From: Bordetella genomosp. 13
GTDB taxonomy: Bacteria > Pseudomonadota > Gammaproteobacteria > Burkholderiales > Burkholderiaceae_B
Length of the DNA: 64,000 bases
Assembly: GCF_007679965.1 (NCBI RefSeq)
Contig: NZ_VEHL01000013.1
Location: 1-64,000 of the forward strand
Reading direction: 5' to 3'
The notes beneath the pieces are model-generated. The model searched no databases, was not told where the DNA came from, and worked only from the letters and a program-made list of their open reading frames with translations. This document shows, piece by piece, positions 49,126 through 58,563 of the stretch. The position numbers and the translations under genes are program-made. Within the stretch, counting starts at the first letter, position 1, and the number at the start of each line of letters is the position of its first letter.

Positions 49126-50229
49126 TCAACCCGCCTGGCGCGGGCCGACGTAGCCCTTCTGGCCGGCCTCCGAGCCCAGGTTCAGGATGGGGCCGTCCAT
49201 GCGCTCCTGCCAGATCAGCGATTCCATGCCGATGTGCAGGGGATGGTCCTGGATGGTCAGTACCTGGGCGCCGTGGCCGTCGTAGTAGTGGGCATGCTCG
49301 GACCAGGACGGGCCGGACAGCAGCAGGTCGCCGGCCTTCCAGTGGATCGTCTCGTCGTCGACCACGCTCTTGCCCTGCCCCACGAAGTGGTAGTTGATCG
49401 CCACGGAGCTGTGCTTGTGGCCGCGCGTGACGGGCCGGGGCGGCACGCCCTCGGGCACGGAGAACAGCGTTGCGAAGAACGAGTGCGTGGTGCCGTTGCG
49501 GCGTTCGGTGGCCGGGTTGTACAGCAGGATGATGTTGCGCTTGCCGTCGTTCAGCTCATGCGAGAGCAGCGGCTGGGCCGCTTCGAAAGGCCAGACCAGC
49601 GGCCGGTTCTCGACCACTTCGATGTCGGTCAGGTACTCGTAGCCGCGCAGGCGCGCGCCCTCTTCCGAGATCTGCACATCGGGCGCGTTCTCGCGATTGA
49701 TGTTGACGTTGACGCCCGCCGTCGAGGCGATGGCCTTGCTTTGCCAGTCGTCCTGCGCGTACGCGGACCAGTGCACGCCCAGCTTGCGCAGCAGCGGCGC
49801 GTTGGAATAGACCAGGCGCACCCATGGTTCGTTGCCGGTGTTCCTGCAGCTGTAGGGCTGCATGGACGGGATGGAAGCCACGTCCCATTTGCCCGCCGAC
49901 AGGGCCTCGTTGCCGACCAGGATGGCGCCCGAGCCCTGGATGCCGAAGTGGATCTGGTTGGAGTTGCGCAGCATGGGGCGCGTCTGTTCGCCCGGCTTGA
50001 GCACTTCGATGGTGACGTCCACGCCGGGCGCGAAGCCCTGCGTGCCGTCCACGCATTCGGGGTGGACGATGAGGGCCGCGCGGCGGCCGTCCTCGGGCGC
50101 GGGCTCGTCCAGCAGGCGCTGGACCTGCGCCTCGATGGCTTCGCGCGGCACCAGCACGGGCGCCCAATGGGTGACGGGCGCCGGCGCGGCGCCGCTGACG
50201 TTCACCATGTGATAGGGGGTTTCGGACAT
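49126..50229 (-). CDS. Bicupin protein, possible ring-cleavage dioxygenase
   Basis: 367 residues with two cupin halves: first around MLRNSNQIHFGIQGSGAILV, second around VTRGHKHSSVAINYHFVGQG with HxH, later GPSWSEHAHYYDG. The general plan resembles gentisate/1-hydroxy-2-naphthoate dioxygenase-type bicupins, which bind Fe(II) and split aromatic rings. The second half carries the clear metal triad; the first is degenerate. It lies between HpaI- and HpaH-like genes, so a ring-cleaving role would complete the pathway, but this is inference; a non-catalytic cupin is possible. Confidence 0.68.
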   Translation of the reverse strand: MSETPYHMVNVSGAAPAPVTHWAPVLVPREAIEAQVQRLLDEPAPEDGRRAALIVHPECVDGTQGFAPGVDVTIEVLKPGEQTRPMLRNSNQIHFGIQGSGAILVGNEALSAGKWDVASIPSMQPYSCRNTGNEPWVRLVYSNAPLLRKLGVHWSAYAQDDWQSKAIASTAGVNVNINRENAPDVQISEEGARLRGYEYLTDIEVVENRPLVWPFEAAQPLLSHELNDGKRNIILLYNPATERRNGTTHSFFATLFSVPEGVPPRPVTRGHKHSSVAINYHFVGQGKSVVDDETIHWKAGDLLLSGPSWSEHAHYYDGHGAQVLTIQDHPLHIGMESLIWQERMDGPILNLGSEAGQKGYVGPRQAG

Positions 50230-50283
50230 GTGTTTCTCCGCTGCTGTCGCGACAGCAAGTTCTTGAATGAGCAGGCTGGTTCT

Positions 50284-51090
50284 TCAGACCAGCCGGAAAC
50301 TGATGGCGCCCAAGGCGCCGTAGTCGACGTGGAAGGTGTCGCCGCGCGCGCCCGTCACGGGGCGCGTGAATGAGCCCGCGAGCACCACTTCGCCCGCCTG
50401 CAGGCCCTCGTCCCACTGGGCCAGGCGGTTGGCCAGCCAGGCCACGCCATGGGCGGGATGGTCGAGCACCGCCGCGGCCAGGCCGGATTCCTCGATGATG
50501 CCGTTGCGGTACAGCAGCGCGCCGGTCCAGCGCAGGTCCACCGCGTCGGGGCGCACGGGCCGTCCGCCCAGCACGATGCCGGCGTTGGCCGCGTTGTCCG
50601 AGATGGTGTCGGTGACCTTGCGGATCACGCGCGTCTCGCGGTCGAACTGTTCGATGCGGGCGTCGATGATCTCCACGGCCGGGGTCACGAACTCGGTGGC
50701 GCGCAGCACGTCGAAAAGCGTCACGTTGGGGCCCTTCAGGGGCTGGGCCAGGATGAAGGCCAGCTCGACCTCGATGCGCGGCGCGATGAAGGTCTCGAAA
50801 GGAATGTCGTGGCCGCTGTCGAAGAACATCGCATCGAACAGCGTGCCGTAGTCCGGCTCGTCGATCTGGCTGGCCTGCTGCATGGCGCGCGAGGTCAGTC
50901 CGATCTTGTGGCCGCGCACCTGCTGGCCGCGCGCCCGCTTCAGGCCACACCAGGCGCGCGCGATGGCGTAGCCGTCGGCGATGGTCATGTCCGGAAAGCG
51001 GCGCGAGAAATGGCGCACCTGCACGCGAGTCCGTTCGGCCTGGTCCAGCTCGGCCGCCAGGTCGGCGATCTGGGTATCGGTCAGCGTCAT
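50284..51090 (-). CDS. 2-oxo-hept-4-ene-1,7-dioate hydratase-like (HpaH)
   Basis: 268 residues of the fumarylacetoacetase-fold hydratase/decarboxylase family. VRGHKIGLTSRAMQQASQID and ELAFILAQPLKGPNV hold the metal ligands. HpaH/MhpD-type enzymes hydrate 2-oxo-4-enoates before HpaI-type cleavage. The start at 51090 overlaps the preceding gene's TGA (ATGA). Its position before the cupin and aldolase genes fits a lower aromatic pathway. Confidence 0.84.
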   Translation of the reverse strand: MTLTDTQIADLAAELDQAERTRVQVRHFSRRFPDMTIADGYAIARAWCGLKRARGQQVRGHKIGLTSRAMQQASQIDEPDYGTLFDAMFFDSGHDIPFETFIAPRIEVELAFILAQPLKGPNVTLFDVLRATEFVTPAVEIIDARIEQFDRETRVIRKVTDTISDNAANAGIVLGGRPVRPDAVDLRWTGALLYRNGIIEESGLAAAVLDHPAHGVAWLANRLAQWDEGLQAGEVVLAGSFTRPVTGARGDTFHVDYGALGAISFRLV

Positions 51091-52100
51091 GCGGCGTCCT
51101 TGGTCCAGCGGATCGAGGCGTTGGCCGACAGCGGCACGGTCCGCGACGCGCCGGCCTTGGCCGATGCGCGCTCGTAGGCCAGTGCGGCGATGGCCAGGTC
51201 GGACAGGCCCATGCCCATGGCCTTGAACAGCGTGACGTCGCCGTTGCCGCCATCGGTCAGGCCGCCGCGCTTGATGACGTCGGACAGGGTCTGCACGCCG
51301 GCCCATTGCGGCGCGTCGGCGCCGTATCGTTCGCGCAGTTCGCGCGAGCCGCGGCGTGCGTTGTCCAGGTCGTCCACGACCACCGCCCGGGCGCGCTCGA
51401 ATACGTCGGGGAAGAACTCCGCGTTGGCCGGCAGGATGGCGCCGACGGCGTTCAGGTGAGCCTGCGGGGCCAGCAGCCTGGCCTCGAAGAAAGGGTCGGT
51501 GGCGCGGGTCACGATGGTGACCAGCGAGGCGCCGTCGGTGGCGGCTTCCAGGCTGCCGGCCACCGTGACGTCGGCCTGGGGAAGGCCGGCGCGCAGCTTG
51601 TCGGCGAAGGCCTGCCGGCGCGCGGTGTCGCGGCTCCAGACGCGCACACGGCGCAGGGGCCGCACGGCGTTGATGGCATGGACCTGCGCGATGGCCTGCC
51701 GGCCGGTGCCCACGATGGCCAGGTCATCGGCCTGGGCCGGCGCGAGCCAGCGGGTGCCCAGCGCCGTCATGGCCGAGGTGCGGATCTGGCCCAGGGTGTT
51801 CGCTTCCATCATGGCCAGCAGGCTGCCGTCCTGCGTGCCGAACAGCGAGAACACCGCCTTGGCGCCGTTGGGCGTATGGACCCAGGTCTTGAAGCCGCAC
51901 ACGCCCAGGCGCGGCGAGGCCGAGGCCAGCGCGTGCATGGCGCCGCCGCCGTCGCCCAGGGAGCCCAGCGCCTTGGGCACGTTGAAGGCGGCGCCGTCGG
52001 CGATCTCGATCAGGTTGCGTTCCAGCGCATCGATGGCGTCGTCCATGGGCACGTGCCCGGCGACGTCGGCTTCGGTCAGCCAGAGAGCGGTATCTTTCAT
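51087..52100 (-). CDS. Ornithine-cyclodeaminase/mu-crystallin family protein
   Basis: 337 residues from the ATG at 52100 (MKDTALWLTEADVAGH); a GTG four codons upstream is possible. The Rossmann motif is DLAIVGTGRQA, with NTLGQIRTSAMTALGTRWLA before it, both typical of the OCD/mu-crystallin family of NAD(P) imine reductases and cyclodeaminases. It is an odd member of an aromatic pathway cluster; it may reduce a ketimine or handle a nitrogen-containing substrate. Confidence 0.83.
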   Translation of the reverse strand: MKDTALWLTEADVAGHVPMDDAIDALERNLIEIADGAAFNVPKALGSLGDGGGAMHALASASPRLGVCGFKTWVHTPNGAKAVFSLFGTQDGSLLAMMEANTLGQIRTSAMTALGTRWLAPAQADDLAIVGTGRQAIAQVHAINAVRPLRRVRVWSRDTARRQAFADKLRAGLPQADVTVAGSLEAATDGASLVTIVTRATDPFFEARLLAPQAHLNAVGAILPANAEFFPDVFERARAVVVDDLDNARRGSRELRERYGADAPQWAGVQTLSDVIKRGGLTDGGNGDVTLFKAMGMGLSDLAIAALAYERASAKAGASRTVPLSANASIRWTKDAA

Positions 52101-52169
52101 GTGTGTCTTCACAAATTGGGAGAGTCAGAATCGGCGGACAATGCCCGCCACGAAGGCCGTCCGCAGCCG

Positions 52170-52583
52170 TCAACGCCCGGCGGGCAGATGGGCCTGGCTG
52201 GACTTGCGCGCGATGCGCCACGCCTGGCCGTCATGGACCAGGCGGTCTTCGCAGCGGCGGATGCCGATGGGCGCGAGCGGCTGCGGCGTGTCCTGGTCCA
52301 GGTGCGCCTCGTAGGCCATCAGGTAGAAGCGCACGGTTGCCTGGTTCTCGCCCCGCAGGCTGACCACGGGATTCAGGATGGCATGGAAGGTGCGGCGCTG
52401 CGGCGAACGCGCGTCCAGCGCCGCCTTGATCGCCGCATGGCCTTCCAGTGCCTTGCCCTGCCGTTCCCACACGCCGTCCTCGGCGAACAGGGCCAGCGCG
52501 CGATCGTGCGCATTCGTGTCGAGCGCGTCGAAGAAGCCGTACACGACTTCCAGGCAATCGAAGTGCGATGTCGTCGTCATCAT
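52170..52583 (-). CDS. SnoaL/NTF2-like small protein
   Basis: 137 residues. The cone fold pattern VVYGFFDALDTNAHDRALAL, then LFAEDGVWERQGKALEGHAA and late RKSSQAHLPAGR fit the SnoaL/NTF2 group, which includes small subunits of ring-hydroxylating dioxygenases, isomerases and dehydratases. AGGAGG precedes the ATG-ATG start. It overlaps the FAH gene stop. No large dioxygenase subunit is present, so it may act alone. Confidence 0.72.
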   Translation of the reverse strand: MMTTTSHFDCLEVVYGFFDALDTNAHDRALALFAEDGVWERQGKALEGHAAIKAALDARSPQRRTFHAILNPVVSLRGENQATVRFYLMAYEAHLDQDTPQPLAPIGIRRCEDRLVHDGQAWRIARKSSQAHLPAGR

Positions 52584-53398
52584 CAAGCCTCCTGCCGGGT
52601 GCCGTGGCGCAGCACGCCCACGCCGGTGACCTCGACCTCGAACCGGTCGCCGGGGCGCAGATAACGGGGCGGCTTGCGGGTCATGCCCACGCCCTCGGGC
52701 GTGCCGGTGGCGATGATGTCGCCCGCGCGCAGCGTGGTGAAGGCGCTGAGATAGGAGATGAGGACCGGAATGGAATAGATCAGGTCGTCCAGGCCCCCGT
52801 TCTGCATCTCGTCGCCGTTCAGGCGGCCGATGACGCGCACCTCGCGCGGGTCGGGCAGCGCATCGGCGGGCACGATCCACGGGCCCAGCGCGCCGGAGCG
52901 CTCGAAGTTCTTGCCCGGCGTGGCCTGGCGATTGTGCATCTGGAAGTCGCGCACCGAGTTCTCGGCCATGCAGGTGTAGCCGCCCACGTATTCCAGGGCG
53001 CGCTCCACCGGCACGTGGCGTGCGGTCTTGCCGATGACCACCGCCAGCTCGGCCTCGTAGTCCAGCTGGTCGGAGTTCTTCGGGCAGACCACGTCGTCGC
53101 CATGGCCCACGAACGAATCGGCGAACCGGGGAAAGACCGAGGCATGGGCGGCGTCGCTGCGACCCATCTCCTGTACGTGCTTGCCGTAGTTCAGGCCCGC
53201 GCAGATGATCTTGGTATCGGGCAGGACGGGCGGCAGCCAGCGCACGCCCGCGATGGGCAAGGCGGTGCGCTTGGCCGCCGATGCCCCCGCGGCCAGCGCG
53301 TCGCCGTAGTTGCGGGCGCCGGGCAGAAGTTCGACGGATTCATCTGCGACGATGCCCCAGACGGCCTGGCCATCGTGTTCCAGTCTTGCGATCTTCAT
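52583..53398 (-). CDS. Fumarylacetoacetate-hydrolase family protein
   Basis: 271 residues. Motifs IICAGLNYGKHVQEMG, LDYEAELAVVIGK, YTCMAENSVRDFQ and IIATGTPEGVGMTR carry the metal ligands and catalytic residues of FAH-fold acylpyruvate hydrolases and isomerases (HpcE, fumarylpyruvate hydrolase). It would process the ring-cleavage product. First enzyme gene after the MFS gene on this strand. Confidence 0.86.
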   Translation of the reverse strand: MKIARLEHDGQAVWGIVADESVELLPGARNYGDALAAGASAAKRTALPIAGVRWLPPVLPDTKIICAGLNYGKHVQEMGRSDAAHASVFPRFADSFVGHGDDVVCPKNSDQLDYEAELAVVIGKTARHVPVERALEYVGGYTCMAENSVRDFQMHNRQATPGKNFERSGALGPWIVPADALPDPREVRVIGRLNGDEMQNGGLDDLIYSIPVLISYLSAFTTLRAGDIIATGTPEGVGMTRKPPRYLRPGDRFEVEVTGVGVLRHGTRQEA

Positions 53399-53532
53399 TG
53401 CGGACTCCAGTACGGAAAACAGAAATTTCGGAAAAGCTCCGCCTGGGCGCGGGCGGAGGGCCTGCGCCAAGAGGACATGACTACGGGTTGGGCCGCACGC
53501 CTTCGCTCTGCGCAGGCGTGCCGCCGGATGTT

Positions 53533-54825
53533 TTAGGTGCGGGCCGCCTTGTGCGGGTCGGGATAGCGGTAGGCGCCGATCAGCAGGATGCCCACGGCGC
53601 ACACGGCGCACACGATGCCGGCGGTCACCATCACGAGGTCATAGCTGCGGAAGCGGTCGAAGGCCAGGCCGTACACGGCGGGACCGAACATCGTGCCCAG
53701 GCAGAACAGCGAGATCAGCACGCCGTAGATGGCGCCGAAGTTCTTCAGGCCGAAGTAGCGCTTGACGAAGAACGGCACCAGGTCGCCTTCGGCGCCGATC
53801 AGCATGCCGGTCAGCATCGCGCCCAGCGCAAGCTGCATGTAGGGCGTCTCGTGCGTCGCGGTGCCCAGCAGGGCCACGCCGCAGCCGCCCAGCAGGAACA
53901 CCACGGCGGCCAGCACTCGCGCGGGAATGTAGTCCAGCAGCAGGCCGACCAGGAAGCGGCCCATCGTCAGTCCGATGGCGGAGAACGCCGCGCCGGCCGC
54001 CGCCATCTCGGGCGACACGCCGTTGTCCGACAGCAGCGCCGGCACGTGCACGATGCTGCCCAGGCCCACCGCCGCGATCAACGCCACGCACAGGCCGATC
54101 AGCCAGAAGCGCGGATTGGTGAAGGCGGTCCGGGGCGCATCGCCCGTCAGGGCGGGGGCCGCGCCCGCCGTCGCCTTGGCCGCTTGTGCCTGGGTGGGAA
54201 TGCGCCGCAGCATGGTGTGGGCGAGAAAGCCGATGACCGCCGCGACCGCAGCCAGCAGCAGGTAGGCCGTCTGCCAGTCGTAATGGCGGATCATCCAGCC
54301 GGTGAACAGCGGCGCCAGGGCCGCGCCTATGCCCGCGCCGATCGAGGCGATGCCGAAGGCCAGCCCGACGCGGCGCTCGAAGGCGTAGGCCAGGATGGGC
54401 AGGTAGCCGACCGGCGAGGTCGCCACGCCCAGTAGGCCCAGCAGGAAGACCTTGGCGCCCAGCGCGGTGGTGGTCAGCGGGCCCGCCGCCAGCAGCAGCA
54501 GGCCGATCACGAAACAGATGATGGAAACGCCGATGACGCGCTGGTAGCCGTAGCGGTCCATCAGCCTGCCCGCCACCGGCGAGCTGACGGCCAGGCCCAG
54601 CGAGGCCAGCGCCATGCAGCTGGCGGCCGTGCCGCGGCCCACGCCCAGCGACTGGGCGATGGGCAGCAGGAATACCCCGGTGGTGCCGGCGAACAGCGCG
54701 GTGTACCCGCCCGCCAGGCCTAGTGATGTCGCTGCGACCAGGGCGATGCTGCGCTGGTTCTGGCCCCGCTTGGCCATGTCGTCGGGCGTGCCGTGCGCCG
54801 CGTAGTTCTCGATTGAACTGTCCAC
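53533..54825 (-). CDS. MFS transporter (monocarboxylate/OFA-like)
   Basis: 430 residues with 12 helices: AATSLGLAGGYTALFAGTTG, VAGRLMDRYGYQRVIGVSII (loop 2-3 signature), and a second-half GAEGDLVPFFVKRYFGLKNF. The type, seen with aromatic or carboxylic-acid clusters in Alcaligenaceae, fits uptake of the cluster's substrate. It begins the cluster, 134 bases upstream of the FAH gene. The substrate is not readable. Confidence 0.84.
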   Translation of the reverse strand: MDSSIENYAAHGTPDDMAKRGQNQRSIALVAATSLGLAGGYTALFAGTTGVFLLPIAQSLGVGRGTAASCMALASLGLAVSSPVAGRLMDRYGYQRVIGVSIICFVIGLLLLAAGPLTTTALGAKVFLLGLLGVATSPVGYLPILAYAFERRVGLAFGIASIGAGIGAALAPLFTGWMIRHYDWQTAYLLLAAVAAVIGFLAHTMLRRIPTQAQAAKATAGAAPALTGDAPRTAFTNPRFWLIGLCVALIAAVGLGSIVHVPALLSDNGVSPEMAAAGAAFSAIGLTMGRFLVGLLLDYIPARVLAAVVFLLGGCGVALLGTATHETPYMQLALGAMLTGMLIGAEGDLVPFFVKRYFGLKNFGAIYGVLISLFCLGTMFGPAVYGLAFDRFRSYDLVMVTAGIVCAVCAVGILLIGAYRYPDPHKAART

Positions 54826-55056
54826 GTATGTCTCCTCGCTGTCTCTCTTCTGGATAGCGTGGCGGCCAATTTATCAGAGCGTTTTTCGCGGAAACACTGA
54901 AAGTTCTGCATCAACGAAATGCACCGGATGAATCGGGCCCGACGGGCGGCATGCACGGGTTGAATAAGCGAGTTCGGATTATTCAGCGAAGCCCGCGAGG
55001 CGCCGGCGACGTGGCGGGCGCTGAAGAAAGGGAGGCAGACTTTGGGCGCGACCGCG

Positions 55057-57384
55057 CTATCGCCGCGGCTCGCCCGGCAGCTGCAACACCATCTTGGCGA
55101 CGATGTTGCGCTGGATCTCGTTGGTGCCGCCGTAGATGGTCGTGACCAGCGATTGCAGGAACGGCATGCAGGGAATCTGCGTGCTGCCATCGCCCATGCG
55201 CGTGCCCGTCCAGCTGCCGCCCGCCTCGTCCGCCCACCGGATGATCTCCCGCGAGATCCGGACATAGGTCTCGGTGGCCAGGATCTTCAACGCGGACACC
55301 GATGGCGGCAGCAGGTCCCCGCGCCGGACGATGTCGGCGAAGGCGCCGTAGGTCGCCTCCAGTTCGGCCACGGCCCCCAGCATGTCCGCGTAGACGTGGT
55401 TGAACTCGGGCAGGTCGAACAGCGACAGGCTGTGCGCCAGCTGTTCCAGGTGGTGCAGCGCCTGGCGGGACTGCTGCGGACTGCCCGCGAAGACGCGCTC
55501 GTAGCCCAGCAGGTCCTTCGCGATGCCCCACCCGCCGTTCAATGTGCCCACCAGGTTCTCCCCGGGCACCTTCACGTCCTCGAAGAAGACCTCGCAGAAC
55601 TCCTGCTCGCCGACGATGTTGGTGATCGGCCGGACCGTGACGCCGGGCGTGGACAGGTCGATCAACAGGAAACTGATGCCCGCCTGCGGCTTGGCGCTCT
55701 TGTCTGTGCGCACCAGCGCGAACATGTAGTTCGCGTCGTGGGCCAGCGTGGTCCAGATCTTCTGGCCGTTGACGACGAAGACGTCGCCCTCGCGCCGTGC
55801 GTCGGTGCGCAGCGAGGCCAGGTCCGAGCCCGCGTTGGGCTCGGAATAGCCCTGGCACCAGATGTCCTGCCCGGCCAGGATGCGCGGCAGGTACCTGGCC
55901 TTCTGCGCCTCGCTGCCGTGCTGGATGAGCAGCGGACCGATGTTGATGATGCCCTGGTCGGGAAGGCGCGCCGCGCCCCAAGCCTCCATCTCTTCGAAGA
56001 AGATCAGCAGCTTGGCGGGCGCCAGCGCCATGCCGCCATGCTGTCTGGGCCACGCGGGCGCCAGCCAGCCGTGGCGGGACAGGGTCAGGTACCACTCGCG
56101 CACGTCGGCCCAGCGCAGCCGGCGCGGCACGTGCCGCAGGTGCTGGGGATAGTGGTCGCGCAGGAAGGCCCGGACCATGGCGCGGAAGTCGTCGTCGGCC
56201 AGCGCGTTGTAGTCGTCGGTTTGCGCCACCACGGCGCTCTCCTCGCTTTCGCGGCGCGGCCGCAGGCTCAGGTAGCGCGACTGCAGGGCGCGCGGGCTGC
56301 CCAGCCAGCTGGAGATTTGCAAGGCGCGCTTCAGGTACAGGCCGACGTCGTACTCGTCGGTGTAGCCGATGGCGCCATGCAGCTGCACGGCGTCGCGGCA
56401 AAGGGCGATGACGCGCTCGGCGATTCTTGCCTTGGCCAGCGCGGCGGCGTGGGGCAAGGCGGCGGCGTCATCGCCCACGCGGCGATAGCAATCGGCCAGC
56501 AGCGCGCCGCACACCAGCACGCTGGTGTACGCGTCGACCATGCGGTGCTGGAGGGCCTGGTTCGCGCCGATGGGCTTGCCGAACTGCACACGGGTCTTCA
56601 GGTAGTCCAGCGTCTGGGCAAACACCTTGCGCGCGATGCCGTACAGCTCGCTGGCCTGGACCAGGCGCGCGGATTCGAGCGCAGCCTGCACGGCCGCGTC
56701 CACCACCTCGCCCTCGCCCACCATGCGGTTCAGGGGCAGCACGGCATCGATCTGCAAGGCGCACAGCAGGCTGCCGTCGGCGCGCACTTCGGTTTCCACG
56801 GTCAGGCCGGGATCATCGGCGCGCACCCACACCAGCGTGGGCGACTGGCCGATGCGGCCGTGCACCAGCCATCCCTGCGCGTCGACCGGCGCCACCCAGC
56901 GCTTGGCGCCCTCCAGATGCAGGCGATCGCCGTCCAGGCGGATCGAGGTGGATACGGACGTGGGCAGCAACTCGCCCGGATTCTCCTGCCACGCCAGGCC
57001 CGCCACGATGTCGCCGCGGACGACGCCTTGCAGCAGCTCGGCCGCCAGCGGGTGGTCCGCGAAGCGCGGCAGCACCAGCGACATGAGCATGCCCGCGCCC
57101 AGATACGGCTCGGGCAAGGGTTGCTCGCCCACGGCCACGCCCATGGCCCCCAGCACTTCGATGTCCAGGCCCAGGCCGCCCAGCGGCTCCGGCACCGTGG
57201 CCGAGGTCCAGCCCGCTTCCGCCAGCTGCTTCCAGACGGCCGCGTCCCAGCCCGGCCGCGTGCCGCGCAGCGCGCGCAGGCGCGATAGGGGGGAGACCTG
57301 GGCCAGGATGCCCGCGGCCGCCTCCATGAATTCGGCGTGGCGCGGCAAGGCGCCGAACAGCGCGTGGGGGGCTAGCGTTTCCAT
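55057..57384 (-). CDS. Fused double acyl-CoA dehydrogenase
   Basis: 775 residues containing two ACAD modules. The first (1-375) has GLGLDIEVLGAMGVAV, a FAD segment and RVQFGKPIGANQALQHRMVD plus AVQLHGAIGYTDEYDVGLYL. The second (390-775) has WCQGYSEPNAGSDLASLRTD, NGQKIWTTLAHDANYMFALV and YGGTNEIQRNIVAKMV. The first module lacks the central SEPGxGSD motif. Such fusions resemble heteromeric ACADs (ChsE-type alpha2beta2) in one chain, where only one FAD site per pair may be used. Divergent from a LysR and CoA-transferase pair. Confidence 0.85.
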   Translation of the reverse strand: METLAPHALFGALPRHAEFMEAAAGILAQVSPLSRLRALRGTRPGWDAAVWKQLAEAGWTSATVPEPLGGLGLDIEVLGAMGVAVGEQPLPEPYLGAGMLMSLVLPRFADHPLAAELLQGVVRGDIVAGLAWQENPGELLPTSVSTSIRLDGDRLHLEGAKRWVAPVDAQGWLVHGRIGQSPTLVWVRADDPGLTVETEVRADGSLLCALQIDAVLPLNRMVGEGEVVDAAVQAALESARLVQASELYGIARKVFAQTLDYLKTRVQFGKPIGANQALQHRMVDAYTSVLVCGALLADCYRRVGDDAAALPHAAALAKARIAERVIALCRDAVQLHGAIGYTDEYDVGLYLKRALQISSWLGSPRALQSRYLSLRPRRESEESAVVAQTDDYNALADDDFRAMVRAFLRDHYPQHLRHVPRRLRWADVREWYLTLSRHGWLAPAWPRQHGGMALAPAKLLIFFEEMEAWGAARLPDQGIINIGPLLIQHGSEAQKARYLPRILAGQDIWCQGYSEPNAGSDLASLRTDARREGDVFVVNGQKIWTTLAHDANYMFALVRTDKSAKPQAGISFLLIDLSTPGVTVRPITNIVGEQEFCEVFFEDVKVPGENLVGTLNGGWGIAKDLLGYERVFAGSPQQSRQALHHLEQLAHSLSLFDLPEFNHVYADMLGAVAELEATYGAFADIVRRGDLLPPSVSALKILATETYVRISREIIRWADEAGGSWTGTRMGDGSTQIPCMPFLQSLVTTIYGGTNEIQRNIVAKMVLQLPGEPRR

Positions 57385-57523
57385 GATGACCTCGAGAATG
57401 ACGTGGACGGGCTCGTGACTGGAATTCTAGGAACGGCGCCGCCCCCGATTCATAACGTCCCGCTGAGACCAGCTATTCGGCGCGCCGGCGCCCGCCGCGC
57501 CCTTTTCTTTCTAGAATCGGACC

Positions 57524-58504
57524 ATGAGAGACGCGGCCACGAAGAAAACATCGGGGACATCGACAAGCATGAGCAGCGATCAGGACCAAGCAGGCTGGGA
57601 CCTCAAGGCCTTGCGGATATTCTCGATGGTGGCGCGCCACGGCAGCATCACCAAGGTGGCCATCGACCTGGGCGTGAGCCAACCGGCCGTCAGCCGCTAT
57701 CTGTCGATGCTGGAAAAACAATGCGGCGGATACCTGTTCACGCGCAACGGCCGCGGCGTGGGCCTGACGGACCTGGGCGCGCAGATCCTGCCCGTGGCCG
57801 AGCAGGTGCTGTCCAGCGCCCATGACCTGAACGACGTGGTGGCGGCCGCGCAGGGCAGCGTGTCGGGCGTGGTGCGCCTGGGCACTTTGCCGTCGCTGAG
57901 CGAGCCGCTGATCGTGCCGCTGCTGCTGCGCCTGCAGCGCGAATATCCCCGCATCCACATGCAGGTAGTGGATAGCGCCGCCGGGCAGATCGAGAACTGG
58001 CTGCAGCGGCGCGAGATCGACATCGGCCTGCCGTACCGCAGCCACGATGCGCTGGGCAGCGACGAGGACGTGCTGATGCGCCTGCCTTCTTACCTGATCG
58101 GGCCGCCGGGCGACCAGGTGACCAGCGCGCCGCAGGTGCCGTTCGTCAAGCTCGATGGGTTGCCGCTGGTGCTGTCGCGCAAGCCTTCTTCGGTGCGCAT
58201 GATGCTCGACGAGATGGGCAAGCGCAACGGCATCGCCATCAACGTGCCCATCGAGGCGGACTCGGGTTTGATCCAGAAGCAGATGGTGGTCCGCCGCGGC
58301 GGCTACACGGTGCTGCCCTGGCACGTCGTGGCCGGCGAGGTCGCGGCCGGCGAGCTGCAGGCCGCCGAGATCGTGCAGCCCGGCGTGCTGCGCATCGTGT
58401 CCCTGATGCATTCCGACCGCCCCACCCAGGCGGTCAAGACCGTGGTGTCGATGCTGCGCGAGATCGTCGGCGAAACGGTCGGCCGGCTGTCCGCGCGCGC
58501 CTGA
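57524..58504 (+). CDS. LysR-family regulator
   Basis: 326 residues. The winged helix includes SITKVAIDLGVSQPAVSRYL, and the effector domain starts SGVVRLGTLPSLSEPLIVPL. An internal ATG 15 codons later (MSSDQDQAGW) is an alternative start. It is divergent from the double ACAD and followed by a CoA-transferase, both likely targets. Confidence 0.86.
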   Translation: MRDAATKKTSGTSTSMSSDQDQAGWDLKALRIFSMVARHGSITKVAIDLGVSQPAVSRYLSMLEKQCGGYLFTRNGRGVGLTDLGAQILPVAEQVLSSAHDLNDVVAAAQGSVSGVVRLGTLPSLSEPLIVPLLLRLQREYPRIHMQVVDSAAGQIENWLQRREIDIGLPYRSHDALGSDEDVLMRLPSYLIGPPGDQVTSAPQVPFVKLDGLPLVLSRKPSSVRMMLDEMGKRNGIAINVPIEADSGLIQKQMVVRRGGYTVLPWHVVAGEVAAGELQAAEIVQPGVLRIVSLMHSDRPTQAVKTVVSMLREIVGETVGRLSARA

Positions 58505-58563
58505 CGAAGCAACGGCCCCGTCAAGACCCATCACGGCCTCGAACCCTACACACAGGAAGCCCC

